A stretch of 64,000 nt of DNA from VRUE01 sp963714155 (GTDB lineage Bacteria > Actinomycetota > Thermoleophilia > Solirubrobacterales > 70-9), in the NCBI GenBank assembly GCA_963714155.1, contig OY970236.1:930001-994000 (forward strand), in the 5' to 3' direction. A model generated the notes under the pieces. That model had not been told where the DNA came from, made no database searches, and worked only from the letters and a program-made list of their open reading frames with translations. Shown here piece after piece: positions 57,832-64,000 of the stretch; the first letter of the stretch is position 1, and each line of letters opens with the position of its first letter. Made by a program: the position numbers and the translations under genes.

Positions 57832-59300
57832 TCCTCGCGATCGACCAGGGGACGACGGGGACGACCTGCCTCGTCTTCGACGCAGCGGGACAGATCACCG
57901 GCCGGGCGTACTCGGAGTTCGAGCAGCACTTCCCCCGCCCGGGCTGGGTCGAGCACGACGCCGCCGAAATCTGGGAGGTGAGCCGGCGCGTCGCAGTCGA
58001 GGCGATCGTCGATGCCGGCATCCAGGGGGCCGAGCTCGACGCGATCGGGATCACCAACCAGCGCGAGACGGTCGTTGCCTGGGACCCCGCGAGCGGCGAG
58101 CCGATCCATCGGGCGCTGGTCTGGCAGGACCGGCGCACCGCCGAGCGCTGCGAGCATCTGCGCGCCGCCGGCTACGAGCAGCTCGTGCGCGAGCGCACCG
58201 GCCTCGTCATCGACCCCTACTTCTCGGCGACCAAGATCGAGTGGCTGCTGGCCAACGCCGAGGGAGCGGAGCGGGCGGTCTTCGGCACGATCGACTCCTG
58301 GCTGCTCTTCAAGCTCACCGGCCGCCACGCGACCGACCACACCAACGCCTCGCGCACGATGCTCTTCGACATCCGCAAGCGGGCGTGGGACGGGGAGCTC
58401 TGCGACCTGCTCGGCATTGACCCGGCCCGCCTGCCGGAGGCGCTGCCCTCGGCCCACCTCTACGGCACCACCAGTGAGTTCGGCGGCGAGGTGCCGGTGG
58501 CGGGGATCGGCGGTGACCAGCAGGCGGCGCTCTTCGGCCAGGCCTGCCACCGGGCCGGCACCGCCAAGAACACCTACGGGACCGGCAGCTTCGTCCTGCT
58601 CAACACCGGGCCGCAGGCGCCCGAGCCGGTCGAGGGCCTGCTGGCGACGGTCGCCTGCGGCACCGAGGAGAGCCCGGCCTACGCGCTGGAGGCATCGATC
58701 TTCGTCACCGGCGCCGCCGTGCAGTGGCTGCGCGACGGCCTCGGCATCATCGCCAGCGCCGAGGAGAGCGAGGCACTTGCCGCCTCGCTCGACGGCAATG
58801 ACGGCGTCTACTTCGTGCCGGCGCTGACCGGCCTCGGCTCGCCGCACTGGGACCCCTACGCGCGCGGCACGATCGTCGGCCTCACCCGCGGCAGCGGTCG
58901 CGCTCACCTGGCCCGGGCGGCGCTGGAGGCGATTGCCTTCCAGACCGTCGATGCGGTGCGGGCCCAGGAGGCCGCCGCCGGCCAGCGCCTCGAGGCGCTG
59001 AAGGCGGACGGGGGAGCCGTCGCCAACCGCTGGCTGATGCAGTTCCAGGCCGACCTGCTTGGCTGCCCGGTGATCGTCCCGGAGGTCTCTGAGACGACCG
59101 CCCTTGGCGCCGCCTACCTGGCCGGGATCGCGACCGGGCGCTGGAGCTTGGACCAGGTGGGGGAGATGTGGCGCGAGGCGGCTCGCTACGAGCCGGCGAT
59201 GGGCGAGGATGAGCGCGAGACGCTGCTGGCGGACTGGCACCGCGCGCTCGATCGCGCTAAGGGCTGGGCTGCACCTGTCGCCGACCGAGAGGCGCCGTAA
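57828..59300 (+). CDS. glpK: Glycerol kinase, apparently starting at CTG
   Basis: Phosphorylates glycerol to sn-glycerol 3-phosphate. The 490-residue reading includes the essential phosphate-binding opening ILAIDQGTTGTT, ITNQRETVVAWD, VWQDRRTAERC, FGTIDSWLLFKLTG, TNASRTMLFDI, GIGGDQQAALFGQ, NTYGTGSF and ALEAIAFQTVDAV. No ATG, GTG or TTG lies in frame before the DQGTTG motif back to the tetR end. The CTG at 57828 overlaps the tetR stop (CTGA) just like the ATGA/GTGA junctions elsewhere. The first canonical codon (GTG 57978) would delete the first 50 residues. Confidence 0.93.
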   Translation: MILAIDQGTTGTTCLVFDAAGQITGRAYSEFEQHFPRPGWVEHDAAEIWEVSRRVAVEAIVDAGIQGAELDAIGITNQRETVVAWDPASGEPIHRALVWQDRRTAERCEHLRAAGYEQLVRERTGLVIDPYFSATKIEWLLANAEGAERAVFGTIDSWLLFKLTGRHATDHTNASRTMLFDIRKRAWDGELCDLLGIDPARLPEALPSAHLYGTTSEFGGEVPVAGIGGDQQAALFGQACHRAGTAKNTYGTGSFVLLNTGPQAPEPVEGLLATVACGTEESPAYALEASIFVTGAAVQWLRDGLGIIASAEESEALAASLDGNDGVYFVPALTGLGSPHWDPYARGTIVGLTRGSGRAHLARAALEAIAFQTVDAVRAQEAAAGQRLEALKADGGAVANRWLMQFQADLLGCPVIVPEVSETTALGAAYLAGIATGRWSLDQVGEMWREAARYEPAMGEDERETLLADWHRALDRAKGWAAPVADREAP

Positions 59301-59355
59301 CCCTCACTGCGAACGGGGGTACCGCGTAGCGACGGCCGCCGGCCGTCGCTTGCCC

Positions 59356-60057
59356 ATGGCAGACATGAAGCCACAGACATACAAGGACGATCGTCCGGCG
59401 GAGTACTTCGACCAGTTCCACGCCGCCGCCCGCAAAGGGGTCGGCTGGACCTACACCTTCGTCCGCTGCATTCTCTCGCTGCCGACGCTGCTGATCTACC
59501 GGGTGCGCGCGATCGGGGTCCAGAACGTGCCCAAGTCGGGACCGCTGATCCTCGCCCCGAATCACTTCAGCCAGATGGACCACTTCTTCGTCGGCCTCTA
59601 CCTGCGCCGCAAGGTGCGCTTCATGGCCAAGTCGCAGATGTTCGGGCCGCCCGTGCTCACCTACGTCTACAAGCACGGCGGCGTCTTCCCGGTGCGGCGC
59701 GGGCACCACGACGAGGAGGCGATCAAGACCGCCGCCACGATCCTCTCCCAAGGAGAGATGCTGCTCGTCTACGCCGAGGGCGGCCGCTCGCGCAGCGGCA
59801 AGCTGAAAGAGGTCAAGCCGGGAATCGGCCGCATCGCGCTCGAATCAGGAGCTCAGGTTGTGCCGGTGGCGATCCACGGCTCCGAGAAGGTCCGCCGCTG
59901 GAAGCGGCTCAGCTTCCCCAAGGTGACCGTGCAGTTCGGTGAGCCGCTCTCCTTCCCAGTCGAGCAGGCGCCGCCTCGCGAGCGCCAGCAAGAGGTGGCG
60001 GAGCAGATCTTCGCCCCGGTGCGGGGGATGTACGAAGAGCTCGACGGCTCCCGCTAG
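59356..60057 (+). CDS. 1-acyl-sn-glycerol-3-phosphate acyltransferase (PlsC-like)
   Basis: Acylates lysophosphatidate or a related acceptor at the membrane. The 233-residue protein has a hydrophobic segment (TFVRCILSLPTLLIYRV), the catalytic HX4D block APNHFSQMDHFF, GGVFPVRRG, the EGGRSRSGKL acceptor motif and VVPVAIHGSE. It follows glpK by 55 nt, so glycerol 3-phosphate formation and acyl transfer may be co-regulated. Convergent with the MBL hydrolase, 3 nt apart. Confidence 0.88.
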   Translation: MADMKPQTYKDDRPAEYFDQFHAAARKGVGWTYTFVRCILSLPTLLIYRVRAIGVQNVPKSGPLILAPNHFSQMDHFFVGLYLRRKVRFMAKSQMFGPPVLTYVYKHGGVFPVRRGHHDEEAIKTAATILSQGEMLLVYAEGGRSRSGKLKEVKPGIGRIALESGAQVVPVAIHGSEKVRRWKRLSFPKVTVQFGEPLSFPVEQAPPRERQQEVAEQIFAPVRGMYEELDGSR

Positions 60058-60060
60058 CCG

Positions 60061-60972
60061 CTACTCGTAGCGGGTGTCGAGAGCGGCGAAGAACTCCGGG
60101 TCGTGGCCCGGGGTGACGATCGCGTCGGGGTACTCGCGCTTGAACAGCTTCAGCTCCTGCAGCGAGCGGCGGTAGTTGTGGGCGTCGAAGGGGCGCGGCG
60201 CCAGCGGCGCGTCGCCGTCGAGCTGGGCCTGCATGTAGGTCGTGTCGCCGCCGATCACGAAGTCGTGTTTGCTCAGGTGGGCGATCAGCGACATGTGTCC
60301 GGCGCTGTGGCCCGGGGTGTAGGCAAGTCGCAGCGAGCCGTCGCCGAAGAGGTCGAAGCAGCGGCCGAAGGTCGCGTAGGAGTCGATGCCGGCGCGGTCG
60401 AAGTCGACGGTGCGGTAGTCGAAGGCGTAGTCATAGTGCGGCCGGCGGTAGCCGTTGAACAGCGGTCGCGGGCCGGTCGCGGCGGCGTGCCACTCCTTCT
60501 CGCTGACGATGAAGGTCGAGTTGGGGAACTCCGAGATTGCCGAGGTGTGGTCGATGTGCATGTGGGTCATCACCACGATCGGGATCTCGCCGGGGTCGAG
60601 GCCGCGTTTGCGCAGCTGCGCTGGAACGTCTTCGCCGGCCTCGAGCGATGGGTTGCCCACCCGGGTGCCCAGGGTGCCGAAGTTCTCCTTGCCGTCAGTG
60701 GCGATCGAGGGGTGCAGGCCGGTGTCGACGAGGATCGCGCCGGCGCTCGGGTGGCGGATCAGGAAGGCCGGACAGGGAACGGTCGCCGCCGGGTTGCCGG
60801 TGATCAGCGCGCGCAGCAGCTTCAGGGTCTCGAGACGGCCGCCGGGGCGTTCCATCATCGTGCGTGGCCAGGTGACGCTGCCGGCGATCATCGGTTCGAC
60901 CGTGACCGTCGCGCCGGGGGTGCCGCCGGCCAGCGGCTCGTGCAGCGGTTTCGGCTCTACGCTGACCTTCAT
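60061..60972 (-). CDS. Metallo-beta-lactamase fold hydrolase (lactonase-like)
   Basis: The 303-residue protein has the metal-binding motif VVMTHMHIDHTSA (HxHxDH), downstream His in YTPGHSAGHMSL, Asp in VIGGDTTYMQ and a C-terminal TPGHDPEF. ILVDTGLHPSI is the typical strand before the first motif. The pattern resembles AHL-lactonase-type (AiiA-like) members, but many MBL proteins share it, so the substrate is open. Divergent from the SDR at 61018 with 45 nt between. Confidence 0.88.
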   Translation of the reverse strand: MKVSVEPKPLHEPLAGGTPGATVTVEPMIAGSVTWPRTMMERPGGRLETLKLLRALITGNPAATVPCPAFLIRHPSAGAILVDTGLHPSIATDGKENFGTLGTRVGNPSLEAGEDVPAQLRKRGLDPGEIPIVVMTHMHIDHTSAISEFPNSTFIVSEKEWHAAATGPRPLFNGYRRPHYDYAFDYRTVDFDRAGIDSYATFGRCFDLFGDGSLRLAYTPGHSAGHMSLIAHLSKHDFVIGGDTTYMQAQLDGDAPLAPRPFDAHNYRRSLQELKLFKREYPDAIVTPGHDPEFFAALDTRYE

Positions 60973-61017
60973 GCCGCTCAGGTTACGGTGAGTTTGCGTC
61001 TATAGGCTTGCGCGTCA

Positions 61018-61872
61018 ATGAGTGAGAGCCCGCATTCGCGCATCTTCAGGGAGGGTTTGCTCGAGGGGCAGGTCTGCGTCGTCTCCGGCGCCGGCAGTGG
61101 CCTGGGGCGCGAGACCGCGCTCGAGCTGGCTCGCCTCGGCGCCACCGTGGTCGGCTGCGGCCGGCGCGAGGAGCCCCTGGTGGAGACCGCCGGGCTGGCC
61201 GCCGGTCTCGCCGGTTCGTTCGGGCACGAGGCGATGGACATTCGCGAGGAGGAGGCCGTCGACCGCTTCTTCGACAAGGTGCTCGCCGACCACGGGCGGA
61301 TCGACGTGCTGGTCAACAACGCCGGCGGCCAGTTCCTGGCCCCGGCCGAGTCGATCACGCCGAAAGGCTTCCGCACCGTGATCGAGCTCAACGTGCAGGG
61401 CACCTGGCTGATGACCCACGCCGCGGCGACCAAGGCCTTCATCCCGCAGGGCGGCGGCAAGGTGCTCAGCGTCACCCTCTCGCCGCACAACGGCATGCCG
61501 GGCATGGTGCACTCGGGTGCCGCCCGCGCCGCGGTCGAGAACATGATGCGCACGCTGGCGGTCGAGTGGGCACGCTTCGGGATCAGGACCTGCGCCCTCG
61601 CCGCCGGCCAGTTCGCCACCGAGACCCTGCTGACCAAGTATCCGCAGGTCGTCGTCGACAACCTCGAGCGCTCGATCCCGATCGGCCGCGCCGGCCGGGC
61701 CGAGGAGATGGCTTGGCTGGTCGCCTACCTGGCCTCGCCGGCCGGCGACTTCGTCTCCGGCACGACGATCACGATCGACGGCGCCCGCGACAACTGGGCC
61801 GGCCCCTGGCCTCCCGAAGCCATCACAAGCGAGTCCGGCGACCCCGTTGCCGAGGAGCGGCGGCCGAAGTAG
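61018..61872 (+). CDS. SDR family oxidoreductase (dienoyl-/trans-enoyl-CoA reductase-like)
   Basis: NAD(P)-dependent short-chain dehydrogenase, 284 aa. The cofactor motif VVSGAGSGLGRETALELARLG and VDVLVNNAGG-like IDVLVNNAGGQF are present. At the active site the usual YxxxK is replaced: MVHSGAARAAVENMM has no Tyr and no Lys at those positions. This pattern occurs in peroxisomal trans-2-enoyl-CoA reductase and 2,4-dienoyl-CoA reductase relatives, so a fatty-acyl-CoA role is likely. The stop codon TAG is also the first triplet of a long inverted repeat. Confidence 0.88.
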   Translation: MSESPHSRIFREGLLEGQVCVVSGAGSGLGRETALELARLGATVVGCGRREEPLVETAGLAAGLAGSFGHEAMDIREEEAVDRFFDKVLADHGRIDVLVNNAGGQFLAPAESITPKGFRTVIELNVQGTWLMTHAAATKAFIPQGGGKVLSVTLSPHNGMPGMVHSGAARAAVENMMRTLAVEWARFGIRTCALAAGQFATETLLTKYPQVVVDNLERSIPIGRAGRAEEMAWLVAYLASPAGDFVSGTTITIDGARDNWAGPWPPEAITSESGDPVAEERRPK

Positions 61873-61973
61873 GGACGCGGTCCCCTCTCCCAGAGGCTCC
61901 CGGCCTGCGCCCCCAAATCAGAGCAAGCGATCTGCTGCGCGACGGTCTCTGGGAGAGGGGGACCGCGTCCCTA
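61870..61973. repeat. 104-bp element with ~27-bp inverted arms between convergent genes
   Basis: Arms 61870-61895 and 61947-61973 are inverted repeats identical except for one extra base in the right arm, with a 51-nt spacer. Their core AGGGA-N3-GGT-N2-CCCTCT is shared with the arms of the element at 23955-24109. The left arm begins with the SDR stop codon and the right arm ends 3 nt before the opposing gene's stop. Confidence 0.85.
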
Positions 61974-61976
61974 GTC

Positions 61977-62378
61977 TCAGCGCGGCTCGAGGATGACCAG
62001 CGGGATTTCGCGCCCCTTGCTGCGCACGGCGTAGTCCTCATAGCCGTGGTAGGACTTGACCGCCATTGGCCAGAGGCGCTCGCGCTCCTCGGGGTTGGCG
62101 ACGCGGGCGTGGACCGGAAGGTGGTGCGAGGCGACCTGCACCGTGGTGTCCGGATTGGCCTTGAGGTTGTGGTACCAGGCGGGGTGTTTGGGGAAGCCGC
62201 CCTTGGAGGCGACGATGACGAGGTTCTCGCCGTCCCTGAAGTAGAGCAGCGGCGAGGTGCGCTCGGTGCCGCTCTTCGCCCCCTTGTGGTCGAGCAGCAG
62301 CATCTTGCCGGGGACGCCCGGGATCTTGTGCCCCAGGCGCCCGCCGGTTGCCTTGTATAGCGCCGTGTGGGCGCCCAT
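61977..62378 (-). CDS. Deazaflavin-dependent nitroreductase-family (DDN-like) protein
   Basis: DDN-like proteins use F420 or related flavins. The 133-residue product has GRLGHKIPGVPGKMLLLDHKGAKSG (residues ~12-36), SPLLYFRDGENLVIVASKGGFPKHPAWYHNL and the ending GREIPLVILEPR, all typical. ATG 62378 leaves only about 10 residues before the conserved GGRLG; the frame is open upstream, with a CTG at 62462 overlapping the previous stop, but that stretch contains an inverted repeat (62388-62444). I keep the ATG. F420 use is characteristic of actinobacteria. Confidence 0.85.
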   Translation of the reverse strand: MGAHTALYKATGGRLGHKIPGVPGKMLLLDHKGAKSGTERTSPLLYFRDGENLVIVASKGGFPKHPAWYHNLKANPDTTVQVASHHLPVHARVANPEERERLWPMAVKSYHGYEDYAVRSKGREIPLVILEPR

Positions 62379-62387
62379 GAAGCGGCG

Positions 62388-62444
62388 GGTGGCAGGCCAA
62401 ATCCTGTCCGCGACGTCGAGGTATCGCGGAGGACGCCTGCCACC
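62388..62444. repeat. Nested inverted repeat between two minus-strand genes
   Basis: GGTGGCAGGC (62388-62397) and GCCTGCCACC (62435-62444) are perfect inverses. Inside, TCCGCGA (62407-62413) pairs with TCGCGGA (62424-62430). It occupies most of the 80-nt gap between fabG-like and DDN-like genes and may separate or stabilise their transcripts. Confidence 0.65.
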
Positions 62445-62458
62445 TGTCGCCTCGGAGC

Positions 62459-63289
62459 TCAGGTGTACATCCCCCCGAACATGCCGCCGGTGACGTTGAG
62501 CACCTGGCCGTGCACGTAGTTCGCCATCGGTGAGGCGAGGAAGAGCACCGGGGCTGATGCCTCCTCCGGGGTGGCGGGGCGGCCGAGCGGGATGATCGCC
62601 GAGGCCATCGCCCGCATCTGCTCGGGGATGCCGAGCTCGATCTTCTCGCCACCCGGTGCGGTCATCTCGCCGCCCTGCTCCTTGGCGGCGGTAAGGCGGG
62701 TTTCGACGAAGCCGAAGGCGACCGCGTTGACGTTGATCTTGAACTGGCCCCACTCCTTGGCCAGCGTTTTGGTCATGCCGACGACGGCCATCTTCGCCGC
62801 CGAGTAGTTGACCTGACCGGCGTTGCCCATCATGCCCGAGGTCGAGGAGACGTTGATGATCTTGCGGAAGACCTCCTTGCCTTCGCCGCGCTCGGTCTTG
62901 GCGGCCTCGCGCCAGTGCGGGGCGAGTGCGCGGGCGACGCGGAAGGGCACGATCGTGTGGATGTCGATCATCGCCTGGAACTGCTCGTCGCTCATCTTGT
63001 GGGCGACGCTGTCCCAGGTGTAGCCGGCGTTGTTGACGACGATGTCGACCGCGCCGAAGGCGTCGACTCCGGCGGCGACGAGCTTGTCGGCGGCGTCGGG
63101 CTCGGTCAGGTCGCCGGCGAAGACCGCGGTCTCGCCGTCGATCTCGCTCGAGGTCTGCTCGGCGACGTCGGCGTCGAGATCATTGATCAGCACCTTGGCG
63201 CCCTCGGCGACGAACATCTCCGCCGTGGCCCGGCCAATCCCGCGCGCCGACCCGGTGACGATCGCCGCTTTGCCATCAAGAAGTCCCAT
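62459..63289 (-). CDS. SDR family 3-oxoacyl-ACP/CoA reductase (FabG-like)
   Basis: The 276-residue protein has AAIVTGSARGIGRATAEMF, VDIVVNNAGYTWD, IINVSSTSG and the complete active site Ser...YSAAKMAVVGMTK (Tyr-x3-Lys). The ending VHGQVLNVTGGMFG is FabG-like. It contains a ~25-residue insert after ALAPHWREAAKTERGEGKEV and a longer loop before PLGRPATPEE, as in actinobacterial FabG4-like or beta-oxidation reductases. No signal peptide. It is upstream of the DDN-like gene on the same strand. Confidence 0.92.
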   Translation of the reverse strand: MGLLDGKAAIVTGSARGIGRATAEMFVAEGAKVLINDLDADVAEQTSSEIDGETAVFAGDLTEPDAADKLVAAGVDAFGAVDIVVNNAGYTWDSVAHKMSDEQFQAMIDIHTIVPFRVARALAPHWREAAKTERGEGKEVFRKIINVSSTSGMMGNAGQVNYSAAKMAVVGMTKTLAKEWGQFKINVNAVAFGFVETRLTAAKEQGGEMTAPGGEKIELGIPEQMRAMASAIIPLGRPATPEEASAPVLFLASPMANYVHGQVLNVTGGMFGGMYT

Positions 63290-63404
63290 CAGTCTGCTCT
63301 CTCCTTCTCGGATTCGAAAGTCGGCCCGGGAGGCTACAAGGAACGATGCCTCCTGGTTGACTGGCCAGTCGGTGGGTGGAGACGGTGTTCGCCGGGGCTC
63401 CCGC

Positions 63405-64000
63405 TCAGGGCGGGGGCGACATCAGCAGCCGGTAGTCGAAGGCCGTCTCGTAGCCGAGCTTGGTGTAGATCGGCTTGCCCATCGGCGATGCCTGCAGCGA
63501 GGCGATCTCGGTGCCGAGGGCGAGGCCGGCGTTTGTCGCCGCCACGGTCACGGCGCGGCCGAGGCCCTGGCCGCGCGCCCGCTCTGTGCTGCCGACCCAG
63601 TAGATGCCGGCGACGCCGTGGCTGACGATCGTCATCGCGATGCTCGCCGGCTCGCCGTCCAAGTAGACGATGAAGGCGACGACGTTCTCGGCGAGCAGGC
63701 CGGAGTGGTCGGTGTAGCCGGCGAAGACCTCGGGCGGGAAGCCATTGCTCGCGTAGGCCTCCTTGGCTACGCGCCAGAAGCCGGGAGCTTCGTCCTGCGA
63801 GCTCAGCCGCCGGAGCTCCGCCCCATCGGGCAGCGGCTCCGTCGCGAGCTCGTTGTCGAGCAGCATCTCCGGCATCTCGAAGACGGCCTGGAAGCCCGCC
63901 GCCTCGGCGGCGGCAGTGAGGTCGTCGTCGGCTGCCTGGCCCGTCCTGACCCAGATGCTGAACCCGCGCTCGCGGGCGGCGAAGAACTCCTTGGCGCGGG
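63405..64000 (-). CDS. GNAT-family N-acetyltransferase, 5' end beyond the window
   Basis: The reading frame is open to the right edge, so the start is not seen. The visible ~197 residues include an N-terminal part (FFAARERGFSIWVRTGQAADDD, read from the edge over residues 4-25) and a C-terminal GNAT fold. The fold has FIVYLDGEPASIAMTIVSHGVAGIYWVGS and the acetyl-CoA loop ERARGQGLGRAVT, then PIYTKLGYETAFDYRLL. An internal ATG at 63875 is not the start, because conserved-looking sequence continues upstream. Substrate unknown. Confidence 0.85.
   Translation of the reverse strand, partial: RAKEFFAARERGFSIWVRTGQAADDDLTAAAEAAGFQAVFEMPEMLLDNELATEPLPDGAELRRLSSQDEAPGFWRVAKEAYASNGFPPEVFAGYTDHSGLLAENVVAFIVYLDGEPASIAMTIVSHGVAGIYWVGSTERARGQGLGRAVTVAATNAGLALGTEIASLQASPMGKPIYTKLGYETAFDYRLLMSPPP

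Noticed and set aside
62379..62462. CTG 62462 as the start of the DDN-like gene
   Set aside because: It would mirror the glpK case, but the added residues are encoded by a nested inverted repeat, so ATG 62378 is more likely.

Overview
This is a gene-dense, visibly high-GC bacterial chromosome segment. I infer Actinobacteriota, most likely class Thermoleophilia (Solirubrobacterales-like). The reasons are the S10-spc-alpha ribosomal supercluster, frequent GTG/TTG starts and 4-8 bp stop/start overlaps, zinc-ribbon forms of S14, S4 and L36, an actinobacterial SigB/SigF-type stress module, a bioBFD operon, DDN-like and DUF4349 genes, and several genes that look leaderless. The taxonomic call rests on gene content only; no search was run.

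1-15921 (+) is the S10-spc-alpha run: rpsJ-rplC-rplD-rplW-rplB-rpsS-rplV-rpsC-rplP-rpmC-rpsQ-rplN-rplX-rplE-rpsZ-rpsH-rplF-rplR-rpsE-rpmD-rplO-secY-adk-map-(no infA)-rpmJ-rpsM-rpsK-rpsD-rpoA-rplQ. Four ribosomal proteins (S3, S17, L5, S5) carry long low-complexity tails. truA, ligA and surE follow on the minus strand. 19.6-26.2 kb holds two tiny genes, a PBP4-type dacB divergent from a patatin, a secreted YWTD-like propeller gene, a nested palindromic element, an acyl-CoA synthetase and a small HTH gene. 26.2-37.4 kb holds a membrane-anchored DsbA-like protein, tRNA-Pro(CGG), a secreted glycoside hydrolase, and a partner-switching stress module (SpoIIE-type phosphatase, HATPase anti-sigma kinase, SigB/SigF-like sigma factor) next to sodA, with GTTT-N16-GGGTAC-type promoters. 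A GMC oxidoreductase with a four-Cys cluster, a rubredoxin, LemA and a possible DUF3137-like protein follow.

37.5-41 kb is the most interesting region. Three small exported TasA/camelysin-like proteins and a larger exported beta-rich protein surround a SipW-type (Ser/His) signal peptidase, with a class I cyclic-di-GMP riboswitch directly upstream of the second TasA-like gene. The sequence between riboswitch and start codon suggests an ON switch. A CHASE-GGDEF diguanylate cyclase lies about 11 kb downstream. I read this as a c-di-GMP-induced extracellular fibre or matrix locus.

41-51 kb holds a NUDIX hydrolase, a DUF4349/ECF-sigma pair, bioA, a MarR-regulated MFS exporter with a clear operator, yaaA and the bioB-bioF-bioD operon, which is bracketed by two related palindromes. 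51-64 kb holds a GH3 enzyme, the diguanylate cyclase, an AlkA-like glycosylase, enoyl-CoA hydratase, a single-domain biotinyl carrier, a GT2, an amidase divergent from a TetR regulator, glpK (apparently starting at CTG), plsC, an MBL hydrolase, two SDRs, a DDN-like oxidoreductase and a GNAT gene cut by the right edge. Long inverted repeats recur in the short gaps and convergent junctions of the second half. No CRISPR array, insertion sequence with a transposase, prophage or rRNA was seen, and no gap exceeds 300 bases.
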